DNA from: Fen-671 sp035502515
GTDB lineage: Bacteria > Actinomycetota > Acidimicrobiia > Acidimicrobiales > Palsa-688
Reading direction: 5' to 3'
DNA length: 9,870 bases
NCBI GenBank assembly: GCA_035502515.1
Contig: DATJUH010000218.1
Location: 1 to 9,870, forward strand
Shown here: positions 1 through 6,706 of the stretch, in pieces
Layout: each line of letters opens with the position of its first letter
Numbering within the stretch: the stretch's first letter is position 1
Translations under genes and position numbers: made by a program
Notes under the pieces: model-generated
The model's database searches: none
What the model saw: the letters and a program-made list of their open reading frames with translations, nothing else
What the model was told of the DNA's origin: nothing

Positions 1-763
1 TCAGCATCTCGGGCCGGAGCGAACCGTTCAAGGTGGCTCGAGAGCCCTCGGGCACCCCTCTGAGATAGCGGTCGGTGAGCAAACCCTGGGCGAGAGGTGA
101 GAACGCGATGCAGCCGATTCCCTCTTCGCCCAGCACGTCGAGCAGGTCCGGTTCGACCCAGCGGTTGAAAATGGAATACGACGGCTGGTGGATGAGCAGG
201 CGGGTGCCCATGCCCCCGAGGATGGCGGCCGCTTCCCTGGTACGGTCGGCGGAGTAGGAGGAGATGCCGGCGTAAAGAGCCTTTCCTTGGCGCACGGCGG
301 TATCCAGGGCGCCCATCGTCTCCTCGAGCGGGGTCTCGGGGTCGAAACGGTGGGAGTAGAAGATGTCCACGTACTCGAGGCCCATTCTCTTCAAGCTCTG
401 GTCCAGGCTGGCCAGCAGGTACTTGCGTGACCCCCATTCGCCATACGGGCCGGGCCACATGTCGTAACCGGCCTTGGTGGAAATGATCAGCTCGTCGCGC
501 AGGGGGCGAAAATCTTTGGCAAAGATCCTCCCGAAAGACTCCTCGGCCGAGCCGTACGGAGGGCCGTAGTTGTTGGCCAGGTCGAAGTGCGTGATGCCAA
601 GGTCGAAGGCGCGCCGGAGAATGGCCCGTGAGTGCTCGAGCGGACGGGTCCCCCCGAAGTTCTGCCAGAGGCCAAGGGAAATTGCCGGTAGGAGCAACCC
701 GCTCCGCCCGCACCGGCGGTACACCATGCTGTTGTAGCGCTCGCTGTCCGGTAGCCAGCTCAC
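1..763 (-). CDS. gpr: Aldo/keto reductase, YghZ/Gpr-like (C-terminus cut by window edge)
   Basis: NADPH-dependent aldo/keto reductase of the L-glyceraldehyde 3-phosphate reductase group (E. coli YghZ/Gpr), a cytosolic TIM-barrel enzyme that reduces small aldehydes such as L-glyceraldehyde 3-phosphate and methylglyoxal. I translated the minus strand by hand. The frame is open from 763 to base 1, giving 254 codons of an expected ~330-350. The N-terminus (ERYNSMVYRRCGRSG, then LPAISLGLWQNFG) follows YghZ closely. The catalytic tetrad is visible: D61 and Y66 in THFDLANNYGP, K97 in STKAGYD, H138 in FYSHRFD. The segments KAGYDMWPGPYG, SLDQSLKRMGLEYVDIFYSH and LIHQPSYSIFNRWV are typical of this subgroup. 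The start is GTG at 763, chosen because AAGGAGG lies 6 bases upstream and because the 12 residues before the first internal Met also match the family. An ATG overlapping this GTG hits a stop at once. The gene is divergent from the VOC-GNAT gene. The missing C-terminus lies beyond the window and is not a true truncation. Confidence 0.93.
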   Translation of the reverse strand, partial: MSWLPDSERYNSMVYRRCGRSGLLLPAISLGLWQNFGGTRPLEHSRAILRRAFDLGITHFDLANNYGPPYGSAEESFGRIFAKDFRPLRDELIISTKAGYDMWPGPYGEWGSRKYLLASLDQSLKRMGLEYVDIFYSHRFDPETPLEETMGALDTAVRQGKALYAGISSYSADRTREAAAILGGMGTRLLIHQPSYSIFNRWVEPDLLDVLGEEGIGCIAFSPLAQGLLTDRYLRGVPEGSRATLNGSLRPEML

Positions 764-769
764 ATCAGT

Positions 770-776
770 CCTCCTT
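770..776 (-). promoter_or_regulatory. Strong ribosome binding site of the aldo/keto reductase
   Basis: The minus strand reads AAGGAGG 6 bases before the GTG at 763-761. This near-perfect Shine-Dalgarno fixes the GTG start over the overlapping ATG at 765, which is followed at once by TGA. Confidence 0.8.
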
Positions 777-883
777 CGCGGCACGAAAACTTACCTGAGC
801 GCGCAGCACCTTAGTCGGCCCAGCCTCGATCTCGCACCTGCCGGCGTGAAGTCAGGTCGGGGCTCCGGTGGCACCATGGGGAC

Positions 884-1756
884 ATGCAGATCACCGCCAT
901 CGACCATGTCCAGCTGGCCATGCCTCCCGGGCAGGAACAGCCGGCCAGAGATTTCTATGCCGGCCTCTTGGGCTTCGAGACCGTAGATAAGCCGCCCAAT
1001 TTGGAAAAAAGAGGTGGTTGCTGGTTCGAAGGTGGTCCGGCCAGGGTCCATCTGGGCGTGGACCAAGACTTCCGGCCGGCAAAGAAGGCGCATGTGGGCC
1101 TGCTGGTCGAAGGTCTGGCCGAGCTGTGCCGGAAGCTGAAAGGCGCCGGAGTAGCCGTTCGCCGCGACGAGCCGCTCGAGGGTTACGACCGTGTCTACAT
1201 CGACGACGCTTTCGGCAACCGTCTGGAGCTCATGGAGAAGTGGGAGACCCGGCGGCCCGGGCCGGTCTCGGTGCGGCCGGTACCTCGGGAGGACCGGTTG
1301 TGGCCTGACCGGTCATGGATATCCGGCGTCCTTCAGGAACGGTGGGGTGCGACGACGATTGTCAGCCGGGGCCGCAGCCTCCTGGCCGACCAGCTTCCAG
1401 CCCTGGTCGCTGAAACCGAAGGAGAACGGGCCGGCTTGTTGACCTACCGCATCGAACACGGTCAGTGCGAGGTCGTGACCATTGACGCCCTGGTCCCGCG
1501 CCGTGGGGTGGGCAGCGCTCTTCTGGCTGCGGCCAGAGAGCGGGCTCTGGCAGAAGGGTGCCGGCGTCTGTGGCTAACAACGACCAATGACAACCTGGAC
1601 GCCCTTCGCTTCTACCAGCGGCGCGGGCTCCGGCTGGTGGCGGTGCATGTGGGCGCCGTCGACGTGGCCCGCCAGATCAAGCCGGCCATCTCGTTAGTGG
1701 GCTCTTTCGGCATCGCCGTCCACGACGAGTTGGAGCTGGCGATGGAACTGCCCTGA
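884..1756 (+). CDS. Fusion protein: VOC (glyoxalase/dioxygenase-like) domain plus GNAT acetyltransferase domain
   Basis: A 290-residue two-domain protein. Residues 1-118 form a small vicinal-oxygen-chelate domain: ITAIDHVQLAMPPG opens the first beta-alpha module, AHVGLLVEG the second, and YIDDAFGNRLELME is the usual closing strand. Candidate metal or active-site residues are H8, H56, H70 and E115. Residues ~128-290 form a GNAT N-acetyltransferase: VTIDALVPRRGVGSALL is the acetyl-CoA loop region (residues ~198-214), and DALRFYQRRGLRLVAVH is the conserved C-terminal alpha4/beta5 segment. The tail, with IKPAISLVGSFGIAVHDELEL, is found in a stand-alone GNAT subgroup. Substrates cannot be told from sequence; VOC domains of this kind cover glyoxalases, fosfomycin-resistance proteins and drug-binding proteins. 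The ATG at 884 starts exactly at the VOC fold and has only a weak GGTGG-like site upstream. The frame is continuous, so the fusion is not an artefact of joining two reads in different frames. The gene is divergent from the aldo/keto reductase, 120 bases apart. Confidence 0.88.
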   Translation: MQITAIDHVQLAMPPGQEQPARDFYAGLLGFETVDKPPNLEKRGGCWFEGGPARVHLGVDQDFRPAKKAHVGLLVEGLAELCRKLKGAGVAVRRDEPLEGYDRVYIDDAFGNRLELMEKWETRRPGPVSVRPVPREDRLWPDRSWISGVLQERWGATTIVSRGRSLLADQLPALVAETEGERAGLLTYRIEHGQCEVVTIDALVPRRGVGSALLAAARERALAEGCRRLWLTTTNDNLDALRFYQRRGLRLVAVHVGAVDVARQIKPAISLVGSFGIAVHDELELAMELP

Positions 1757-1798
1757 ATACATCTCCGGCGGGGCGGCGTCGAAAACTCCTCGCTAGCC

Positions 1799-1829
1799 CG
1801 GGCATTTTGCGCCCGATAATTGCATTTTT
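1799..1829 (+). terminator. Weak candidate terminator after the VOC-GNAT gene
   Basis: CGGGC (1799-1803) can pair with GCCCG (1811-1815) around a 7-base loop. A five-T run follows at 1825-1829, about 9 bases after the stem. The stem is short and the T-run distant, so this is only a candidate. It sits 42 bases after the stop codon, where a terminator is expected. Confidence 0.3.
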
Positions 1830-1848
1830 CGACACGGTGGCGCAACTG

Positions 1849-1955
1849 GTGGGACTTTTGCCCGGAAATCGAATAAAAGTACCTACAGGCGACCGGCGGC
1901 AGATAAAAGTACCCACAGCTCCCGGTCTATCGGCGGTGCTGGTACGTACTTTTAT
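1849..1955. repeat. Array of ATAAAAGTAC motifs in direct and inverted orientation (insertion-sequence end remnant or MITE-like)
   Basis: The 16-base unit ATAAAAGTACCYACAG occurs at 1873-1888 and again at 1903-1918, exactly 30 bases apart, with one mismatch. The 10-base core ATAAAAGTAC recurs perfectly on the opposite strand at 1946-1955 (GTACTTTTAT). A degraded opposite-strand copy, GTGGGACTTTTG, lies at 1849-1860. The block is AT-rich in a GC-rich background and lies between two convergent genes, where a promoter operator would be out of place. Tandem subterminal repeats containing ACTTTTA are typical of IS21-family ends, so a solo IS end, an excision scar or a MITE is the best reading. I see no transposase reading frame here. 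The frame open across 1807-2307 mostly overlies pyrE antisense and is not a gene. Confidence 0.55.
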
Positions 1956-1998
1956 ACGGCGAGGCCTGGTAGCAGCGCCTAACGCGCCGCCGTCCCGT

Positions 1999-2541
1999 CT
2001 ACGAAGCGGCCAGGATCTCGCCCAAAGTGAAGAGGGGACGCATGGACAGCCCGGCTTCGGCCAATTTGTCCGGCCCCGCGCTCCCGGCCGGCCGACGGTC
2101 GACGACGCACACCACCGTGTCGACCACCGCTCCCCGACGGCGCAGCTCTTCGGTCGAGAGCACCACCTGGCCCCCCGTAGTTATTACATCTTCGATAATC
2201 GTGAGGCGGCGCCCGGCAATATCCGGCCCCTCGGCCAGCTTGGCGGTACCGTAAGTCTTCGCCTCTTTACGCACGAGGACCTGCGGGATACCGGTCAGCA
2301 GCGATAAGGCGGTCGAAATCGGTACTCCTCCAAGCTCCAGGCCGGCCAGGATCTCGGTGCCTTCGGGGATGAGGGACGAGGAAAGCTCGGCCACTGCTCG
2401 AAGTAGTTCGGGGACAGCTTCGAACAGGTACTTGTCGAAATAGAAGTCCGAGACCTCGCCTGAACGGAGCACGAAGCTGCCCCTGAGCCCGCAGGTCTCC
2501 CGCAAGCGCCGGGCCAGCTGCCGTCGGTCCATCCCGCCCAC
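1999..2541 (-). CDS. pyrE: Orotate phosphoribosyltransferase
   Basis: Transfers the ribose-5-phosphate of PRPP to orotate, giving OMP, the fifth step of de novo pyrimidine synthesis; a cytosolic homodimer. At 180 residues it has normal stand-alone PyrE length. Motifs in order: FVLRSGEVSDFYFDKY (residues 23-38, the orotate-side SG-x-x-S-D/Y region), AGLELGGVPISTAL (66-79), the flexible catalytic loop VRKEAKTYGT (90-99) and the PRPP-binding signature LTIIEDVITTGGQ (113-125). The loop carries R91, K92 and K95, but the family's usual HG after that lysine is YG here. The listed start is GTG at 2541. The ATG at 2532, three codons in, is equally possible, as neither has a strong ribosome site. The GTG sits 2 bases after the TGA of the upstream DUF885 gene, so the two are probably cotranscribed and translationally coupled. 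It converges on the VOC-GNAT gene across the repeat-bearing gap. Confidence 0.93.
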   Translation of the reverse strand: MGGMDRRQLARRLRETCGLRGSFVLRSGEVSDFYFDKYLFEAVPELLRAVAELSSSLIPEGTEILAGLELGGVPISTALSLLTGIPQVLVRKEAKTYGTAKLAEGPDIAGRRLTIIEDVITTGGQVVLSTEELRRRGAVVDTVVCVVDRRPAGSAGPDKLAEAGLSMRPLFTLGEILAAS

Positions 2542-2543
2542 GG

Positions 2544-4250
2544 TCAGGCCTGCGCCCTGGTCGTCGACGGCCCGCCCTGCCCGGCGAAGGCGCCCAGCTC
2601 GGCGGCCAACTGGTCGAGACCGAGCGGGCCGAGGCTGAGGGCGTAGGCATGGAACGCCTTCGGGTCGAACGCATCTCCCAGCTGGTGCCGGAGGTCATCT
2701 CGGGCCGAGAGCCAAACCCTCTCCCCCAACTTGTAACAGGTGGCCTGCGAGGCCCAGCCCAGGTAGCGGTCGAGCTCGCTGGCCATGAAGTCACGGGGGA
2801 AACAGCTTCTTTCGAACAAGAACTCTTCGCCCAGCTCCGGCGTCCATTGGTCACCGGGATGGAACTCATCGCCGGCGGGGATCCTGAGCTCGAGGTGCAT
2901 CCCGATGTCCACTACCACCCGCACGGCGCGCATTACTTGGGCTCGCAAAAAACCCAAGCGATAGTCGGGGTTCTCGAAGTACCCGAGCTCGTCCATCAGA
3001 CGCTCCGCGTACAGCGCCCAGCCCTCTCCATGCCCCGGCATGAACGCCATGCGTTGGAACCGCGACAGTTCGTCCTTCAAATAACGCACCTGCCCGACCT
3101 GAAGATGATGGCCGGGGACCCCTTCGTGGTAGCAGATCGAGACTTCGCCCCAAAGAGGAAACGTGGTCCGCCCCAGGGTCGGGTACCAGGTGCGGCCCGG
3201 ACGGCTGAAATCCTCGGCCGGCCCGGTGTAGTACATGGCCGCCGCCCCTCCGGGCGGGGCGATCATGGCTTCGACTTTCTTCAGTGGCCCGGGGATGTCG
3301 AAATGGGTGCCGTCGAGTTCGGCGATCGTCCTGTCCATCAGGTCCTGGAGGTAGGCGCGCAACCGGTCTTCGCCTTCAATTGCCCGCCCCGGGTCTGACT
3401 CGAGGAACGCGATGGCCTCGGCGACGGTGGCACCGGCCACGATCTGGTCGGCCACCTGGCGCATGTCGGCTTCGAGCCGGTGCAGCTCCTCCCAGCCCCA
3501 CCGGTAAGCCTCCTCGGGGTCGACTTTGGCCCCCAAAGTGGAGGCGCTCTTCAGTGCATAAAGATCGGCACCGACGGCATCTCGGGGCGATGCCAGCGGG
3601 GCCAGCTCGTCGCGCAACCAGGCGCTCATGGAACCGTAGGCTTCGGTGGCGGCATCGGCGGCCTTCGTAAGGCGGCCTTTCAAGGCGTCGTTATCGCCGG
3701 TGTAGTTGCCGACCAGGTTGGCAAAGTACGGCCGGTGCTGGCGCTGCCCGGCCCAGGTGGCGCCCTGTTCTGCGCAGGCAAGGACCTGGCGCCGGGCTGG
3801 TGGCAGGCGGCGGCGGGTCGTTTCCACCAGCGACGCCTTGAAACCGTCGAGGCCGGAGGGCACCAACTCGATACGGGTGGCGATTATCTGCCACTCGTCC
3901 TCGGTATTACGCGGCATTACGTCGAAAACGCCGCGGATACCCTGGAAAGGGCTGCCGATTGTGCGCAATGTCCGGAGTGTTTCTCCCGCTTCGTCGAGAG
4001 CGAGCATCGAGCCGAGGCGTTCAGCCAGGAAGTCGGCGGCGATGCGGTCACGGTCGTTTTCGGGCTCGAGCCCGGCGAGCTCCGCCAGCGTCGTCCGGTC
4101 GAGCTCGGTGCGCGATTCGACGCCTTCCGGCGAGTAGTCGGTCATCTTGTCGTCGTAGCCGACGATCCCGCGCCCGGTGGCACCCACCGGGTCCAGTTGG
4201 GCCGTCCGCTGGACGTAGGCGTCACACAGCTCGTAGATCGGGGTGGTCAT
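2544..4250 (-). CDS. DUF885 family protein, putative zinc metallopeptidase
   Basis: A 568-residue protein of the DUF885 family (PF05960), gluzincin-like proteins thought to be peptidases. The zinc motif is clear: HEGVPGHHLQ at residues 375-384 (His375, Glu376, His381 or His382). GHGEGWALYAERL follows with Glu409 as likely third ligand, the usual spacing in this family. The upstream AMYYTGPAEDFSRPGRTWYP and the LRAQVMRAVRVVVDIGMH helix after the active site are also characteristic. No signal peptide is visible, so a cytoplasmic peptidase is inferred; its substrate is unknown. ATG 4250 is the only sensible start because family homology begins within the first residues (ELCDAYVQRTAQLDPVGAT). The leader lacks a Shine-Dalgarno: the bases just before ATG read CCTCCT, the anti-SD sense, so initiation may be leaderless or SD-independent. 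pyrE follows 2 bases after the stop. The gene is divergent from the MMPL operon. Confidence 0.9.
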   Translation of the reverse strand: MTTPIYELCDAYVQRTAQLDPVGATGRGIVGYDDKMTDYSPEGVESRTELDRTTLAELAGLEPENDRDRIAADFLAERLGSMLALDEAGETLRTLRTIGSPFQGIRGVFDVMPRNTEDEWQIIATRIELVPSGLDGFKASLVETTRRRLPPARRQVLACAEQGATWAGQRQHRPYFANLVGNYTGDNDALKGRLTKAADAATEAYGSMSAWLRDELAPLASPRDAVGADLYALKSASTLGAKVDPEEAYRWGWEELHRLEADMRQVADQIVAGATVAEAIAFLESDPGRAIEGEDRLRAYLQDLMDRTIAELDGTHFDIPGPLKKVEAMIAPPGGAAAMYYTGPAEDFSRPGRTWYPTLGRTTFPLWGEVSICYHEGVPGHHLQVGQVRYLKDELSRFQRMAFMPGHGEGWALYAERLMDELGYFENPDYRLGFLRAQVMRAVRVVVDIGMHLELRIPAGDEFHPGDQWTPELGEEFLFERSCFPRDFMASELDRYLGWASQATCYKLGERVWLSARDDLRHQLGDAFDPKAFHAYALSLGPLGLDQLAAELGAFAGQGGPSTTRAQA

Positions 4251-4323
4251 AGGAGGACACTAACGCCCGGTTACAGCCGAGGGGGATGCGAGAAAGAGCC
4301 GGCCGATAGCTTCATCAAAACTC

Positions 4324-4353
4324 TTGACGCCGTTAGGTTATCGTTGATAAGAT
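4324..4353 (+). promoter_or_regulatory. Candidate sigma70-type promoter of the MMPL-TetR operon
   Basis: TTGACG at 4324-4329 (5 of 6 to the -35 consensus) is followed after 18 bases by TAAGAT at 4348-4353 (4 of 6 to the -10). It lies in the AT-rich part of the divergent intergenic region and points at the MMPL gene, implying a leader of roughly 110 bases. The palindrome at 4337-4356 overlaps its spacer and -10 element. Confidence 0.5.
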
Positions 4354-4356
4354 AAC
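4337..4356. promoter_or_regulatory. Palindromic operator candidate (probable TetR site)
   Basis: GTTATC (4337-4342) and GATAAC (4351-4356) are perfect inverted arms around 8 bases. A second GATAA (4346-4350) sits between them, so TTATC-GTT-GATAA also forms a tighter palindrome. The site covers the promoter spacer and -10 element, where repressor binding would block RNA polymerase. The TetR regulator encoded at the end of the same operon is the obvious candidate to bind here; that link is inference. Confidence 0.5.
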
Positions 4357-4383
4357 TCTGGTAACCAGGAAATGGAGCTAGGA

Positions 4384-4400
4384 GGCGCCGGCGTGGCGCC
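4384..4400 (+). other. GC hairpin in the MMPL leader, overlapping an AGGAGG-GTG start signal
   Basis: GGCGCC (4384-4389) and GGCGCC (4395-4400) pair around a 5-base loop. The stem overlaps the last two bases of a consensus AGGAGG (4380-4385), and the loop and stem contain a GTG (4393-4395) at good spacing from it. That GTG opens a frame different from the MMPL frame, running to 4830. It could be chance or a leader element that modulates translation of the exporter. Confidence 0.3.
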
Positions 4401-4405
4401 GGAAG

Positions 4406-4451
4406 CCAGAAACCCGGAAAACCCAGAAACCAGAAACCCGAACCCAGAAAC
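4406..4451 (+). repeat. Degenerate CCAGAAAC short repeats in the MMPL leader
   Basis: CCAGAAAC occurs at 4406, 4423, 4430 and 4444, with CCGGAAAA and CCCGAA-like variants between. The longer unit CCAGAAACCCG appears twice (4406-4416 and 4430-4440). Spacings of 17, 7 and 14 bases suggest a decayed 7-base tandem repeat. It ends just before the MMPL ribosome site. The purine-rich, low-structure tract may serve as a translational enhancer or be simple-sequence drift. Confidence 0.5.
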
Positions 4452-4454
4452 GAA

Positions 4455-4460
4455 AGGTGG
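4455..4460 (+). promoter_or_regulatory. Ribosome binding site deciding the MMPL start
   Basis: AGGTGG at 4455-4460 (within AAAGGTGG) lies 8 bases before the ATG at 4469. The in-frame GTG codons at 4457 and 4460 fall inside this site, so the ATG is the better start. Confidence 0.6.
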
Positions 4461-4468
4461 TGGTCTCG

Positions 4469-6706
4469 ATGCTCAGCCGTTTGGCCCGGTTCGTAACCTC
4501 ACATTCACGCCAGGTGCTGCTCCTGGTCCTCTTGGTCGTGCTGGGGGCGGCCGCCTACGGCGGCTCGGCGGTGTCCCACCTGTCGTCAGGGGGTTTCACC
4601 GACTCCAGCTCCCCATCGACCAGGGCCGACGCCCTGCTGGCGGGCAAGTTCCACCAGGGCGACCCCAACCTGGTGTTCCTGTTGCAGAGCGCGGCCGGCG
4701 TGAACAGCCCCGCCGCTCGCACCGTCGGCACCACGCTGGCCGCCGACCTGAGGCGCCAACCGGACGTCGGCGGCGTCGCTTCGTACTGGTCCAACCCGCC
4801 CGCCGCTCGCTCGGGGTTCGTGAGCAATGACGGTCTTTCCGCCCTGGTGACGGCGCATGTCCTCGGCAACGACAACGTGACCCCCAAGCGCGGGGCGGCG
4901 CTGGCCCAGCGCTTCGACGGCACGAGGGACGGGGTGACCGTGCGAGCGGGTGGGCTCACGGTGACGAACGACCAGATCAGCACGCAGATTTCCCACGACC
5001 TCTCGATCGCTGAATCGGTGGCCGTTCCCTTGACACTGGTGGCGCTCATCTTCGTCTTCGGGAGCATCGTCGCCGCTCTGCTGCCACTGGCTGTAGGCGG
5101 GGTGGCCATTGTGGGGACGCTGGCCGTCCTCAGGCTGCTGACGTCGTTCGTACCCGTGTCGATCTATGCCCTCAACTTGACCACGGCACTGGGCCTGGGC
5201 CTGGCCATCGATTACAGCCTCTTCATCTTGAGCCGTTACCGGGAGGAGCTGCGCAAAGGCACGAGCGTGCCCGAAGCGGTGCAGGTGGCGACCCGTTCGG
5301 CCGGTCGTACTGTCCTGTTTTCGTCGGTCACGGTCGGGCTGTCGATGGCCGCCATGCTGGTTTTCCCGTTCTACTTCCTGCGCTCTTTTGCCTACGCCGG
5401 CTTGGCCGTCGTGGCCATCGCCGCTCTCGGGGCGGTAATCATCCTGCCGGCGATACTGAGCCTCCTCGGCCGGCGGGTCAACGCCTGGGATGTACGGCCC
5501 CCGCTGCGGCGCTTGGCGAGGGTGCCCGCCCGGGCGGAGGGATCGGCCGAGGGTGGTTTCTGGCGCCGGCTGGCGATGGCGGTGATGAGGCGTCCGTGGG
5601 CGTTTGGCGGCGCCGTGGTGGCCATCCTCCTGCTGCTCGGCGCTCCGTTCCTCTCCGTGCGCTTCGGGTTGCCCGACGACCGGGTCCTCCCCGCGTCCGC
5701 CGGCGCTCGCCAGGTGGGTGACGTCCTGCGCACTGATTTCAGCCAGAACAGCGCCAACGCCTTGACGGTGGTCCTGCCTGAACTGGGTGCCACCTCGCCG
5801 GCGCAGCTTTCGGCTTATGCCGCTCAGCTGTCACTCGAAAGGGGCGTGGACGGAGTGGTCTCCCCGGAGGGCTCCTTCGCCTCAGGGGGCCATGTGGGCT
5901 CGCTGTCGACCCCTGTCGTAGGCGGCAGTACTTACCTCACCGTAGAGAACAACGTCAATCCCTACTCCAGTGCCGGACAGGACCTGGTGCAGGCCGTCCG
6001 GGCTGCGCCGGCCCCCGCCCAAGCCATGGTGACCGGCTTGGCGGCCAGGAACCTCGACTCGCTGAACGCACTGGGCGGGCTCCTGCCGCTGGCCCTTGGC
6101 CTCATCGCCCTTTCAACCCTGGTGGTGCTGTTCTCGTTCACCCGCAGCCTGCTCATCCCCGTGAAAGCCCTTGTGTTGAATGTGCTGTCGCTTTCGGCGA
6201 CGTTCGGGGCCATGGTGTGGATCTTCCAGGAAGGCCATCTGTCGGGCCTACTGGGAGGGGTCGGTGCTACCGGGTACTTGAACGCCAGTATGCCGATCCT
6301 CATGTTCTGCATTGCTTTCGGGCTGTCGATGGACTACGAGGTGTTCCTGCTCTCGCGCATCAAGGAGGAGTGGGACCGCTCCGACCGGTCGGCGGCCGCT
6401 AATACGGCTGCGGTAGCGACGGGCCTGGAACGCACCGGCCGCATCGTGACGGCCGCGGCCGCCCTGATCTCGATAGTGTTCATAGCCATCGCCACTTCTC
6501 AGATCAGCTTCATCAAGTTGTTCGGCGTCGGAATGGCGCTGGCCGTCCTCATGGACGCCACGCTGGTGCGCGGGATCCTGGTCCCGGCCTTCATGCGCCT
6601 GGCCGGCCGGGCCAACTGGTGGACGCCGCGCTGGTTGCCGCTGCGAGCGCCGAGCAAGCCGAGGTTCAATGTCAGTAGCCCCGAGTACGAGCTCCCGCCG
6701 GCATAG
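4469..6706 (+). CDS. MMPL/RND-family transporter
   Basis: An inner-membrane exporter of the MMPL branch of the RND superfamily, expected to use the proton gradient to move lipids, siderophores or lipophilic drugs outward. It has 745 residues, with two halves of the usual plan. TM1 is at ~15-35, then an extracytoplasmic porter domain (~38-180) and TM2-6 (~184-332). After a cytoplasmic linker come TM7 (~378-398), a second porter domain (~400-530) and TM8-12 (~535-708). The proton-relay Asp-Tyr pairs of MMPL proteins are both present: LGLAIDYSLFILSRYREE (D248-Y249) and FGLSMDYEVFLLSRIKEEW (D622-Y623). Length matches the shorter actinobacterial MMPL exporters rather than the >900-residue mycobacterial lipid MmpLs. 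No substrate can be assigned. The 3' end overlaps the TetR gene by 38 bases, so the pair is one operon, probably repressed at the palindrome at 4337-4356. An upstream GTG at 4457 would add only four residues. Confidence 0.93.
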   Translation: MLSRLARFVTSHSRQVLLLVLLVVLGAAAYGGSAVSHLSSGGFTDSSSPSTRADALLAGKFHQGDPNLVFLLQSAAGVNSPAARTVGTTLAADLRRQPDVGGVASYWSNPPAARSGFVSNDGLSALVTAHVLGNDNVTPKRGAALAQRFDGTRDGVTVRAGGLTVTNDQISTQISHDLSIAESVAVPLTLVALIFVFGSIVAALLPLAVGGVAIVGTLAVLRLLTSFVPVSIYALNLTTALGLGLAIDYSLFILSRYREELRKGTSVPEAVQVATRSAGRTVLFSSVTVGLSMAAMLVFPFYFLRSFAYAGLAVVAIAALGAVIILPAILSLLGRRVNAWDVRPPLRRLARVPARAEGSAEGGFWRRLAMAVMRRPWAFGGAVVAILLLLGAPFLSVRFGLPDDRVLPASAGARQVGDVLRTDFSQNSANALTVVLPELGATSPAQLSAYAAQLSLERGVDGVVSPEGSFASGGHVGSLSTPVVGGSTYLTVENNVNPYSSAGQDLVQAVRAAPAPAQAMVTGLAARNLDSLNALGGLLPLALGLIALSTLVVLFSFTRSLLIPVKALVLNVLSLSATFGAMVWIFQEGHLSGLLGGVGATGYLNASMPILMFCIAFGLSMDYEVFLLSRIKEEWDRSDRSAAANTAAVATGLERTGRIVTAAAALISIVFIAIATSQISFIKLFGVGMALAVLMDATLVRGILVPAFMRLAGRANWWTPRWLPLRAPSKPRFNVSSPEYELPPA

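Noticed and set aside
1807..2307. Open frame of 166 codons on the plus strand
   Set aside because: It begins in the candidate terminator, runs through the IS-like motif array and then antisense to pyrE. The product is low-complexity Arg/Pro-rich with no recognisable domain.
2267..2869. Minus-strand frame of 200 codons overlapping the DUF885 and pyrE junction
   Set aside because: It is out of frame with both real genes and shows no domain. Considered as a possible frameshift, but both neighbours are complete without it.
3480..4355. Open frame of 291 codons on the plus strand
   Set aside because: It lies almost wholly antisense to the DUF885 gene, whose zinc motif and family match are clear. 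Long antisense frames are expected in high-GC DNA.
4406..4451. CRISPR-like or regulatory tandem repeat
   Set aside because: The units are only 7-11 bases with irregular spacing and no unique spacers, so it is not a CRISPR array; kept only as a short degenerate repeat.
4372..4830. Open frame of 152 codons as a conventional protein gene
   Set aside because: Most of it overlaps the well-supported MMPL gene out of frame and has no domain; only its start signal is of interest, listed as a finding.
4555..5109. Minus-strand frame of 184 codons inside the MMPL gene
   Set aside because: Antisense shadow of the first porter domain, with no ribosome site and no recognisable fold.
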